A DNA stretch of 64,000 bases, from contig JXTB01000229.1 in the NCBI GenBank assembly GCA_002914805.1, positions 273,221 to 337,220 on the forward strand, written 5' to 3'. The translations under genes and the position numbers were made by a program. Source of the DNA: Parasponia andersonii (lineage: Eukaryota; Streptophyta; Magnoliopsida; Rosales; Cannabaceae). Under the pieces are notes generated by a model. It worked only from the letters and a program-made list of their open reading frames with translations, searched no databases and was not told the origin of the DNA. The number at the start of each line of letters is the position of its first letter. Positions within the stretch are counted from its first letter, which is position 1. Shown here in pieces: positions 13,517 to 24,339 of this stretch.

Positions 13517-13643
13517 GCGTATTTAGTATTAGATTCAAATCTTATTCTCTAAATCTAGGAACAGATTTCTTACCAATTTTCTATATGAAAATTATTTTTG
13601 GATTTGTAAAATATGATTCGAATCTTATACCAAATGCGTCCTA
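13517..13643. mobile_element. Short inverted-repeat MITE-like element
   Basis: The left end (GCGTATTTAGTATTAGATTC) and the right end (GATTCGAATC...ACCAAATGCGTC) are inverted repeats of roughly 30 bp with a few mismatches, separated by about 60 bp. Non-coding. No clear target-site duplication was seen, so the class is uncertain. Confidence 0.45.
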
Positions 13644-13828
13644 AGCAACTAAGCTTATTCTGGTATTGTATTTGTACCTAAAGAAATTTTGATTAAATTA
13701 GACGCAGAACCTAGCCAAACTACTAATTAAGTGAAGTCTACATTTAAGAGAATAACCAACAAAAAAATAAAAAGTAAAAAACAAAAAGTGATAAACTGGG
13801 ATACTATCTCAATAAGCAACTAAGACCT

Positions 13829-13932
13829 ATTCTGGTATCGTACTTATGCTATAAAGAAATTCTGATTAAATTTGAAGCAGATTCTGGTATCGTACTTGTG
13901 CTATAAAGAAATTCTGATTAAATTTGAAGTAG
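13829..13932. repeat. 52-bp tandem duplication
   Basis: Two adjacent 52-bp units (13829-13880 and 13881-13932) beginning ATTCTGGTATCGTACTT are nearly identical. A third, more diverged relative occurs at about 13659-13715. Confidence 0.85.
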
Positions 13933-14059
13933 ATCCTGAAAGTAAATTATTTTCGCTTTTAAAAATAATTACAAAAAAAATGATCGAATTTTGCGTCAAT
14001 CACTTCTGAAAGATATTACGAAACAATTAATTGCTTTCAAAAATTAATATAGGTGCAAG

Positions 14060-14084
14060 NNNNNNNNNNNNNNNNNNNNNNNNN
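14060..14084. other. Assembly gap, 25 N
   Basis: A run of 25 undetermined bases. Nothing can be said about its content. Confidence 0.99.
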
Positions 14085-15710
14085 AATAAGATTTCCAGGT
14101 CCGTCGACAAACTCAAAGGTTTCTCAACGAAATAGTTAGTATACATGTACACTTACGTACACTAGGAAACTGATTTGATCCAAATTCCACATGAAGTAGA
14201 AATCTAACTTAAACAAAGGAATAAGAGAGCTAGATATATAGATCAATTTAAGCCAAACACGAAAGATCTAAGATCTGGAGTTATAGAATATTTCAAGGGG
14301 TAGTAGGTTACTATCGGATCCATAATTAATGCATTTTTTCTTCCAAAATAAAAGATAAAAAATAAGGTCGACAATAACTACTGAATATACCAGTCAAGAA
14401 AAATAGTACTATTTTATAGTCCACGCAAAAGTTAATGAAAAAAGAAAAGAAATGAAGCCAAGAAGAAACCAAACGGAGCCATCCAGGAATACCCAAACAA
14501 AGTTGATAAGCAATAATATTATGAAGAATTCAAAAGCAAACAATAGTACTACTACAAAGATATTGTAAAAGGGCATCAAAATTCATGTTCATTGCTTAAC
14601 ATTTGTGATAGTATACCTTATATACCGACAAATATCATAATATATATATATATATACCGTTTGATTCTGCGTAATTTGCTATATATATATACACACCATA
14701 CACACACCTAGCTAACATATTTTACACTGTTTTTCATCATGTTCATTACAATGACAATTATCAAAAGAAACAAATAATTAGTTCGAGAATCACGCAATAT
14801 ATGTATTATGATTTATGTGAGCGTGCGTGGGGCAATGAGAATCCGACAGTGCCCACTGTTAATAGTGGGTTTGTCTTTAGATATTTATGTTGGCTCTATT
14901 TTGCCCTATACTGGGTGTCACACAGAATCTCAAGCAAGATTTATGCAATATTTTGGGGTAAAAACCGGGCCACTTGTACTTAATCGATAATCTTCTTTGA
15001 TAAGATGAGCACATAATATCACACGCTTACACGCCACTGTTGTTCATGAACAAACAACTTGCTAACTTAATTCCAATTACGTTCTCTTTCGTTTCTTTCG
15101 AAGATGCCAAAAATTAAGAAAGTAGCTAGGAAAGAATGGATTAATTATAATATTACAGCAACTTTTTAAGAGCTTAATATTGACCATTAAGAACAATAGT
15201 CTTTAATTCGCGCTAATTCGACACTTCATCAACTGATCATGATAAAATAATTAGTTCTCCTGATCAAAATTAGTTTTTTTTTTCCTTTTTCTTTGGGAAC
15301 TTGAAAGCTGAAGGGTATAATTTTTATGTTTGGAGATAGAAAAATCCTATGAGGTAGCGTACGAATATAATCAACAAAGGCACTATAACAAGGTGAAAAA
15401 GAAATTCAAGATAATCAGTTAATAATTAAGAATCTCTCTATATTGAAAAAGGCAATCTTTGAGTCTAATTAAACCATAACCCTAGAGAGAACAGATATAC
15501 TGAAAAATCAACTGAAGCAATGAAGAAACAAATATATATATATATAGGAAATAATTAAGAGAGAGAAGAACTCGGTTCATTTAACGGCAAATCAAACTCA
15601 TCACAAGAGAATATTTTCAGAAACTGATCAGAAGCAAAGCCTAACCTTTTTCTTGCATATATACAGCATTAAACTTACCTGGAAATAATCGCGGGAATAA
15701 TTTAGAGCTT

Positions 15711-15863
15711 ATGATGGAAAATTCCCAAGGGATTGCATGATCTAATAACTTGAACTAAAATTAATAGTAAAAGATCATGTTATCACTGATTTGATGATCA
15801 TGGTTATCATCAAAGTCTCGAATATAATTAGATCAATGCGATCCCTTTGGAAGTTTCCACCTG
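15711..15863 (-). ncRNA. MIR393: MIR393 precursor hairpin
   Basis: This is a microRNA precursor of the conserved plant miR393 family. The 5' arm on the minus strand contains the mature miR393 sequence (15830-15851). The 3' arm contains the star-like partner with GATCATGCAATCCCTTGGGA at about 15727-15746. The arms pair almost continuously. The C-A mismatch in the middle of the duplex and the single bulged U near GAUC are typical of this family. The stem extends beyond the duplex: TGGAAACTT in the 5' flank pairs with AATTTTCCA in the 3' flank. The loop side is long, about 75 nt between the arms. In known plants miR393 is loaded into ARGONAUTE1 and cleaves mRNAs of the TIR1/AFB auxin receptors, damping auxin signalling. 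A TATA box lies about 175 bp upstream on the minus strand. Confidence 0.93.
15830..15851 (-). ncRNA. MIR393: Mature miR393 (22 nt)
   Basis: Read on the minus strand from 15851 to 15830, these 22 bases begin TCCAAAGGGATCGCATTG and match the family sequence known from many angiosperms without a mismatch, ending in the GATCT variant. The 5' U suits AGO1 loading. A 22-nt form is known in this family to be able to trigger secondary siRNAs from its TIR1/AFB targets. Confidence 0.93.
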
Positions 15864-15974
15864 CACTAATCAATAAGATGCACATGACTACAAAAACCCT
15901 CTTGTTCTTGTGATCATCATGATCAAAACTGCTTCTAATAATAATATGGATCGTGGTGTTTCAAAAAGAGATCG

Positions 15975-15997
15975 ATCAGCTTCTGTGGGAAGCTGAT
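15975..15997. other. 9-bp inverted repeat in presumed pri-miR393 leader
   Basis: ATCAGCTTC and GAAGCTGAT form perfect 9-bp arms around a 5-bp loop (984-988). It lies about 10-30 bp downstream of the expected pri-miR393 start, on the minus strand, so it would form a small hairpin near the 5' end of the transcript. A role is not known. Confidence 0.5.
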
Positions 15998-16036
15998 ATA
16001 TGTGGTGGTGGTCCAAAAGAAGAAGTTCTTATTGGA

Positions 16037-16044
16037 CTTTTATA
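16037..16044 (-). promoter_or_regulatory. Putative TATA box of MIR393
   Basis: On the minus strand the sequence reads TTATAAAAGTCC, a good plant TATA box (TATAAAAG). With the usual 25-35 bp spacing, transcription would start near 16005-16012, about 145 nt before the hairpin base, a common arrangement for plant MIR genes. Confidence 0.55.
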
Positions 16045-19000
16045 AGAGAAAAAATAAAAAATAAAAAAAAAGGTAGGCTGTTTTTGGCAAACTGTTATGC
16101 GTTGCTGGCTGGTTATAACTACTATTTTTGTTCACGCATTTGGTGTGATTGGAAGTTTAGATATATAGTCAGCTTCATATGCAGTCCTCCTTTTTATCAT
16201 ACTAAAGTGGCTTTTTACTAACCTTTCATTAATGAGCATGCATAACTTTTTCCATTTTTTTTTCTTTGGCTTTTTTAATACTTAAAGCAAAAGTCTCTCG
16301 CTTATCTTTAACCACTAAATAATTGATCACCCTCCTTTTCTCGCAGTAATTAAATTAAGTTAATTATGGCCATAAACCTTGTAATTTTTGTTAAGAGCTA
16401 AGGGTTTCATGGACATGTACATTCTTGGATAAAGTGACGAGGACGGTCCGATAAGAGCAAAATGAATCTTAGAGTTTCGGGAATCGAGGTATCGTAATAT
16501 TTTTAAATATTATAATTATTTATTTACTTAAATTTTTTAATTTTAATTTTATTATATTAAAATAAATTAGTTCATTAATTTATTATTTATTATTTTATTT
16601 ATATAAAATTTATCCAAAATTATTTTCAAAATTATTTTCTATGAAATAATTATTTAATATTTTATAATATATTTTGTTAAAAAGATTTAATTGATCGTGT
16701 CATATTATGATGTATTATGGTGTCGTATTCAAATTACTAACTCTTAGAGATCTAAACTATCGTTTGTAAACTTTTTTTAAAACAAAATTCAGAAAATTCT
16801 CCTCGTAATATTTAGCCTATATAATTAGTAGAAAGCATATTTAGGCTCGTATAATATAAGCTTTGCAGTTAGTAAGGGGTTCTTTTTTTGAAGTTAAAAC
16901 TTTTTTGGTTGGGCAATCAGTAGGGAAAAAAAACAAAATTAAAGCCGTTGATTTTAGTACTGCTGATTTTTCTTTTATCTGGCTACATTTTTTTGCACAT
17001 CATTTCAGTAACCACCATTTAGTTTAATAATTAATATACTCACCAAAACTTTGATGTAGTTCAATTAAAAAATAAATAAATAAATAGAGTGAGAATGTCT
17101 AAAAATAGTGGTAAATGAAATTACAAGAAAACCAATATGGATATATATGTACTATTTGAAATAGAATTTATTAAGAAAAATAAAATACATATAGAGCCTC
17201 TTGTACTGGGGTGTATATATAGAATATCAAACAGCTTGTTGGATCGTTCTGTTTAATTGTGTCTTTTTCTTTTGGCGGTTGTGGAGGCAAAGGGGTACTG
17301 ATCCTTATCTTGTAGGACATTGTGTAATTGAAGATGTTTTTGGTTGTAGGCATTATGTGCATGTGAAGTTTCTGCTTGACTTCATATACTCATGTAGACT
17401 TTTGTACTTGACTTCATATACTCGTGTAATATACTTATATCCAAATATACCGGTCAATGGAATTTATTCAAAAATAACTGGAAGTTAGTAATACTAATTA
17501 ATTGATTTTTACCTTAAGATCATTATAAAAAGTTCGAATAATTATCATCTCTATATTTTTCAGGCTTTATGAAATGCAACAATTAATGGCGCAATCACGT
17601 TATATTAATTGAGACATATGATGCCCTACTTTCATTTAATATGTTCAATCAGTAACCAACTATGTGTCATTCATCATGGGGACCGACAAGATAACAAATA
17701 GTTGCATGGTTCTGAGGTAGGTACAAGTTTAAATCAAACAGCTATTGTTGTTGCCAGAAAACTCAGCACTCATTCTTAGCTAGATAATGACACTTATTAT
17801 ATATACCCCTTATCTTTCTTTGATCCTTAATTTCTTTAGTTGCAATTATATGGTCACTATTTTAATATATGTATTAAAATGCATGGTGCGGCTTGATGCT
17901 GCTGCTCTTAAGTTGGTCGAGAGAATATGAACCAATACTGGTGCTTAATTCTCGCTTCAAACGATAGATACTTAAGTTTATAAAAGACGAGGTCAATTAT
18001 CCAACCTATAAAATCTTTTTTCTTTTTTTCTTTTTGTAGCATAATATATAGTACGATGTATGAACATGAAGTGTTGCTATGAGATTATTTTATATCATCA
18101 CGAGAAAACAAATATATAGCAAGTTAAGTAGTCCTATAAATCCTAATCAAACGGACGCTTTTTCACACAATAAAAGGGCCGGCAAAAGCCAAACGGCTGG
18201 AGCCATGTGCATTGTGAGGACGATGTTACAAGAGTGCAAATGCTTTCCCATGTTCCCACATCATCCAAATTAAAAAGACACCCATACGACCGATGCCTAA
18301 GATATGTATATATATTTATCGAAAAGCAAAAAGAGAGTAAAGGGAATTCGATATGGCACCGCGGAAAATCTGAGGCGGACACACAACTTGGACTCATTGT
18401 TCCCCAAAATAATTCACCATCACCATTACTGTGTCTTTCTCAACCCACCCAGCTTATAAGGCCACCAAAGCTTACCCTAGTAAATAGTTTTTGTTTAGGG
18501 TACTTCTTGGCATAAATATCTTATAAAAGCAAAAGGAAAAATGTCGCAAAGGAACAGCTCGGTATAACTAAGGATATATGTATATGGTTCCCAATCGGCA
18601 GGTATTTTTTTAATACTATTCATATGTTTTCTTTTTTTAGTTATTAAATTCTTGATTTAACGACTACTATAATTTAAGTAGTTAAAAAAATAAAAATAAA
18701 AATAAATATTCATTATTTAATATTTTTCTTTCTCTATTTTTTATCATGAAAATAAATTTTAATTAGATAAAACCATATAGATAAAAAAAAAAAACCAACT
18801 GAAGCCAAAAAAAAAAAAGGGAACAAACGGGAAAAAATAAGTTAAACCCAAAAAAAAAAAAAAAAAATAATAATAATAGGGAAGATGGAGAGCAAACGGA
18901 ACATAGTGACGCATGCTTTAATTGGTGGAGAAAAGTTCGAAGTAATTTTGATTAAGCAATTACAATGATGCTCCTAGTAGTTTATTAATTTGATTATATA

Positions 19001-19101
19001 TGAACCAGGGAAATATAGCTCAATTGGCCATGCATGATGCACCTCACTGTACAAGAGAGAGGTTTTCAGACTTCGAGAATTCAAATGACCGAGTCACCAC
19101 A
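16045..19101. other. Intergenic region upstream of MIR393
   Basis: No protein-coding gene is recognised on either strand; the open frames seen are short and featureless. The first several hundred bases are the likely MIR393 promoter. The stretch about 16480-16720 is very AT-rich. About 18100-18500 is less AT-rich and looks single-copy, but no product can be assigned. Confidence 0.4.
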
Positions 19102-21702
19102 TGCTACGGCTGAAAATCTAAGGCCGTGACTTGTAGTAATTTTAAATGAAAATAATGATGAATAGTAGTTTCTAAAATTTCAGAAAAATTTAAGTACTTA
19201 AAATTTAAATTTAGTCCTCAAAATTAAGTAAATTACGAGATTGGACAAATTTAAAAATCATGATATTATCTATTAATTTTAAATTTCCAAGTAAATTTTT
19301 CATTTAAGATGAGAGAAAATCCTAATTAACTAGTTTAAAAATTTTTATTAATTCTTGAAGTTTAATAAAATAGTTCAAATTAAAACCCTAGGCCCAATGT
19401 TCAAATAATTTACATAAAATCATTGTATTTTCTAAGTATTCGATTTAATAACAAAAATTATCCTCATACATTTACTTAGTAAATATATTACTATTGGCTA
19501 AATAAATTTAATTTAGGAAAAGGAAATTAATACCAAGTACAAACTAATCAATGAAGAGTATTAGAATTACAAGCATATGCCAAACATGCTTGCCAAGCTA
19601 TCAAAATAATTACCATAAAATACGTCAACACCTGAAATGGGAGGAAGTAGGGGTGAGCACGAGAATGCTCAGTAGAAACTCAATCACCTTTTTGAATGAA
19701 TGTAATTTTATCAAACCTGCATAGTTAATACATTTTCCAAAATCCATTTATAAAACCAAATTTATAAAATAATTGATATCTAGAATAATCATATATTCAA
19801 AACCAAAGTAAAAAATTGAAAGATTGTAAATATCAAAAATCAACCCACCTCATGAGCTCACACTTTCACATCACAAACTAGAGTAATTTGTACTACGTGT
19901 ATTAAGTACTCCCTATCTGATATTTATCCCAGAAAACCGGAGCGACACCTATGTGTCTAAGCCTACCGAACCGAATGGGCAACTGAATACCTACACCTAT
20001 CGAATGGGAATAATCAGAAAATACATGCACGGGTTTACGGGCTCTCACCGATGGCGGGTGTACTAATCCGCCTACTACAACAATACGATACCTAAGATGA
20101 ATCTCATGTGTGATTCTATGGTATGTACAATACGTAATAAAATATTCATAATAACCATACAATACACAATCAAACAATACTTTAAAATTCAACTTGGCAT
20201 TATTCTGAGATTTACTATACATGGGCAGCACACTGTTATTTTACTTTATAGTCATAATATAAAAATATATATAAAATTCATACAGTCCAATCCCAATATA
20301 ATTCAAAAATTTTCAGCAATTTATCAGAATATCATTTATTCACGATTTTTCACAAAAATAGTTATAATGAAAATTTTCAAATTAAAACATGTATAAAATC
20401 TAATAAGTGAATTCCTATCTCGAGATAGTAGTTATGCTAAGCTAACGACGCTAGAAATATCCTCAATTGATCACCTGGTTGTTCAGAGAGTCGTTCTCAG
20501 ATCTTGTCACGTTCATTTGAAAAGTTGACTTTTCAAACGGAGCCTCAGATTGAGAAACAGAAGTCACCGATGAATTCAAAACACCCAAAAATATTGGGTT
20601 AAACATAAAATTTGTCAAAAACGGGTTTCGGTGAGGGACTGGCTTGTGGCACGCAAAACAATGCTATTCATGAGTTATTTTCTTGATTTTCGTGCCACTT
20701 CAGAAAATAGTGGTATTTTATTAAAATTCATTTCCCGATCTCACTGAGTCCAAATTCGAAGTCAAAACTCCGTTTCGAGGTCCCGAGCATTAAATGGGCT
20801 CGAAAATCCAAAAATTATAAAAATACCACATTTGGAAAATAATTAGAAAAATGCTACATTTTCATTTCGATAATTAACGATCTTCTGGTTACCATTTCAA
20901 CACTTCAAAATCATGAGATTTCATGTTTCAATCTCCTCTTTCATGTGGTAAAATTTTCTTGGGATAAATAACTTAATTCAAAAATAATTACGAAAATACC
21001 ACAAAAATTTAATAGTATAAAATTACTGCAGTAGTCAACTTCTCACCGGAGCAGAGTTAGAGGCCGAGAGTGGTTGGAAATGAAAGCTAGAGTCGATACG
21101 AGTTCAACGGCAGCAACAACGAGTTGATCGGACTTCGAAGGAGGAAACAGCGGCCAAGAATCTGATCCGATGACACGACATTCGGACCGCTTTTTCTCTG
21201 GCGAGGGGAGGCGAAACTGGACAGCGACACCAAGCACTGCTTTGTCGGTGTCTTCTAGTCACGGCGGGCAGGTGCCTCGAGCACAGCGGTAGCTGGAGAA
21301 GCGACGAATGAACAATAACTGATGGTATGCTTGCGAGGGCCTCGGTGAAGAAGAAAAAGAATTTAGGGGATTTATATGCAATTTTTGGAAACTGTAGTAG
21401 TAGGACTTACGGCATAATTTGTTTTGATAGAAAAAGTTTCTGAAATTCCACTTTGGCCACAAATTTTAAAAAGATTCTTTCACTTTAGTCCCTTCTTAAT
21501 TACATTTTTATCCCCGATTTGTAATTTCTTTTCACTCTTGCCCCAAATGCACCTAAACTTTATTTTATCTAGATTCAACACCAATAATTTAATTTAAAAA
21601 TAATTTCAGATTTTTATTTAATTAATCTAAAAATATAAAATTATCAAAATGCCCTTGAATTAAAGTTACTTAATTACCCTTTTAAAAATTTAGGATTTTA
21701 CA
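19102..21702 (-). repeat. Solo Gypsy-family LTR, copy B
   Basis: This 2601-bp sequence is the inverse of LTR copy A and almost the same length. On the plus strand it starts TGCTACGGCTGAAAATC, matching the inverse of copy A's 3' end, and it ends ...TAGGATTTTACA, the inverse of the TGTAAAATCC start. It is flanked by CCACA (19097-19101) and CTACA (21703-21707), a 5-bp target-site duplication with one change. No polypurine tract or coding remnant is attached, so it is a solo LTR formed by recombination between the two LTRs of one element. Confidence 0.8.
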
Positions 21703-21807
21703 CTACACACCGGAATATGGATTTTTCAAGGCACATGTATACATGGGTTATGAATTCATCATGGCCGCCTTTGGATTACAAGAAAAAGACGAGATTGAAT
21801 TAGATTA

Positions 21808-22658
21808 AAGGATTTTTGGCATAATTGCCCTTTGAATTTTTCTTGGATTGACAATATAGTCTATGAATTAGAAGTTTTTGTAATTCAATCTCCTTAAATT
21901 CTCAAACAATGGCAATTAACTCCAAATCATTAAAGCTTATTAAATTATGGACAAAATTGACGTGTACTAATCATGTGTTGTATTCTTTAGGGGTATAAAT
22001 GATATTTTTTTAAATAGTCATTTATTTGGAGTGAAAATAAAAAAAATATAAAAAAAAATTGGTAAAAATTAAAAAGTTTAAAATTCAAACTTACTAAAAT
22101 TATCTCTAATCTAATTTAATTTACCCATAATTAACTAAAATAAATAAAAATTTCATTGAATTATTTAAATTTAGAAATATTAAAAAAATTAAATTTAAAT
22201 ATTCAATTTAAAGAATATCATTTTCCCCCCTGACCAAAGAAGTTAAATATCATTTTCTAAACTGAAAATTTAAGTTTATTTTTTCAATATTTCTAAATTT
22301 CGATAATTTAAATTAAATTTTAATTGATTTTAGTTAATTATGGATAATTTAAATTAGATTATAGATAATTTTAGTAAAGTTTAAATTTTAAACTTTTTAA
22401 TTTTTACCAAAAATTTTTAAATTTCTTTTTATTTTCACCCCAAATAAATAAGTATTTAAGAAAATACCATTTATACCCCTAAAGAATGTAGTACAAGACT
22501 AGCACATGTCAGTTCTGTTCATAATTTAACAACCCTTAATGGTTTAAAATTAATTGCCACTATTTTGAAATTTTGAGGGGATATTTCAAAAAAATTTAAT
22601 GTAGAGGCTACATTGTCAATCCACGAAAAATTCAGGGGGCAACCATACCAAAATCCTT
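21808..22658. mobile_element. Foldback element with ~400-bp inverted arms
   Basis: The left arm starts AAGGATTTTTGGCATAATTG and the right arm ends with the inverse, CAACCATACCAAAATCCTT. The inverted similarity runs inward through the ACCCCTAAAGAATG / TTCTTTAGGGGT blocks to a centre near 22220-22245, so nearly the whole 850 bp can fold into one long hairpin. It has no coding capacity. No certain target-site duplication was found. It could be a long-TIR MITE or Mutator-type derivative. A transcript through it would be a good source of small RNAs. Confidence 0.7.
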
Positions 22659-22673
22659 ATATTAAATTAATAA

Positions 22674-23255
22674 CATATTTGGTATTTGCATGTGAAAGGG
22701 ATTGAATTATATTAAAATAATTCACTCCAAAATTAATATCGTTAAAAAGGGATAGTCTTATCCTCTAGGAATAAAAGAGATTAAAATTTAATTAAAAATA
22801 ATAGAATATTTTTGAAATAGCGAAAAATGGTACTTTTCAGAATTAAACTCTAAAAGTTGTATTTTTTAAATTCAACTTTAAAAAGTAGTAAAAATAAAAA
22901 TGTTATTTTTTGAAATATTATTTTAGAAGTGGTATTTTCCAAATATTTTATTTTAAAAGTGGTATTTTTGTAAAAACATTTAAAAATAGTATTTTTAAAA
23001 AAATGAGTTTTAAAATAGTATTTTTGTAAATTAATTTTTAAAATTGTTATTTTTCTAATTAATTAAATCTCAGAATTGTTATTTTTTAAAAACTATAAAA
23101 CACACGTATTAATTATATCCTAGTAAAAAATAGCACACCAAACATATGATATGATTTGAATATAACTCTATTTTATCCAATCTAATTTAATCTAATCTAA
23201 TCTAATAATTTAAAATAATCCAATCTTATTCTATTGCACCCTACACACCAAACGA
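22674..23255. mobile_element. MITE-like element with imperfect terminal inverted repeats
   Basis: The left end reads ATTTGGTATTTGCATGTGAA and then GGGATTGAATTATATT. The right end, inverted, reads GTTTGGTGTGTAGGGTGCAA and then AGATTGGATTATTTT. The interior consists of degenerate units of the form AAAAGTGGTATTTTTGTAAA. Non-coding. The limits are approximate, because it directly adjoins the foldback element on its left. Confidence 0.45.
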
Positions 23256-23353
23256 ACATGAAATTTAGAATCATTAAAAGGTTAGGAATTGAGGATGCCT
23301 AGCTACTAGAATTATGTTAAGGAATATTAGATAGTGCTTAACATTACATAGTA

Positions 23354-23453
23354 TCTCAATCTATTATTGATTTATTATAATTATAATTCATATGAAATTC
23401 ATGTCTCAATCTATTATTGATTTATTATAATTATAATTCATATGAAATTTATG
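23354..23453. repeat. 50-bp tandem duplication
   Basis: Two adjacent 50-bp units (23354-23403 and 23404-23453) starting TCTCAATCTATTATTGATTT differ at only one or two positions, indicating a fairly recent local duplication. Confidence 0.9.
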
Positions 23454-23963
23454 TGAGATTTAATTTATTAATTTTAATTATCTAATAACAAAATTATACC
23501 TCATGTAGCCCCGTAACATTGCTCCTAACTACTAACCTAAAAAATAATTAAAAAAAAACCCCAATTTTAGGCTACTAAAATAGGACATACTTTATTTTGG
23601 GGGAGGGGGTAATTTGGCTTGGCAAATAGCGCATACATTAAACATTAATAAACACTTCACTTATATTATTTTGAATAAACACATATATTAGATATGAACA
23701 AATTAATCAATTTCTTTATGCTTTTATTATAATTACAACATATACCTAAAAATCAAATATGCCAGCATAAATTTACTGACAGATCTAAATCATCGTCGTA
23801 ACCACTGAGACATCTGAATCATCCATTACAAGACCACATGAGTCCCACGGTCACGAGCATAGCTCTACTATCAATTAGTCAAGTCAAATATCTAATTTAA
23901 ATTTGGAACACATAAAAAGTTAGAGACAAAAAAACTATTATTAACAAAGAGAGCTATAATTGG
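23454..23963. other. Intergenic, nothing recognised
   Basis: AT-rich sequence between the tandem duplication and the tRNA-like element. No gene or repeat could be assigned. Confidence 0.4.
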
Positions 23964-24037
23964 GCTTCTTGAGTCGAATCGAACCAGTGACCTAGAAATC
24001 AGAACTCAAAATGCTTAACCAACTGAGCTACGTATGT
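23964..24037 (-). ncRNA. Degenerate tRNA-like sequence with Pol III A and B boxes
   Basis: On the minus strand a perfect A box TAGCTCAGTTGG (24030-24019) is followed 33 bp later by a near-perfect B box GGTTCGATTCG (23985-23975), the geometry of a tRNA gene. The presumed acceptor strands (ACATACG and CAAGAAG) do not pair, and the anticodon and T stems are poor. It is therefore not a working tRNA but a tRNA pseudogene or the head of a tRNA-derived SINE. It lies 130 bp upstream of, and divergent from, the RPC3 start codon. Confidence 0.6.
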
Positions 24038-24166
24038 GAAAAAGAATTAAAGGGCCTTAACCTGCCCTAGAGAGACAATTTTCTACCTCCCTTCCCGCCT
24101 CCGCCTCCGCCTCTCTCTCAGAATTTTTCACTCTCAGTGAGTGAAGTGAAGAAGAAGACGACGACT

Positions 24167-24308
24167 ATGGTGACTCAGTACGGCATCAAATTCGCCGTCC
24201 ACCTTATCACCTCCCACTTCGGCAATCTCGTCTCCGTAATTTTTTTTCCCCTAAATCGCTTACATGTTTATTTATATGCATGATTTGATATATTGTATCT
24301 TTAAATTC

Positions 24309-24339
<31 letters not shown>

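Larger units (their letters stand above)
13155..15710. other. Intergenic region with small MITE, tandem repeat and gap
   Basis: No protein gene is recognised. It contains a small inverted-repeat element (13517-13643), a tandem duplication (13829-13932) and a 25-base assembly gap (14060-14084). The part after the gap, up to the MIR393 hairpin, is single-copy in appearance and may hold the 3' portion of the pri-miR393 transcript. Confidence 0.5.

Noticed and set aside
18079..18515. Three overlapping short frames on both strands
   Set aside because: The region is less AT-rich, so open frames are longer by chance; no motif, splice pattern or start context supports a gene.
21043..21462. Minus-strand open frames in LTR B
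   Set aside because: They lie within a solo LTR and show no domain; relatives in other LTR copies are not conserved as proteins.
23964..24037. Functional tRNA gene
   Set aside because: A and B boxes are good, but acceptor, anticodon and T stems do not pair, so a working tRNA is unlikely.
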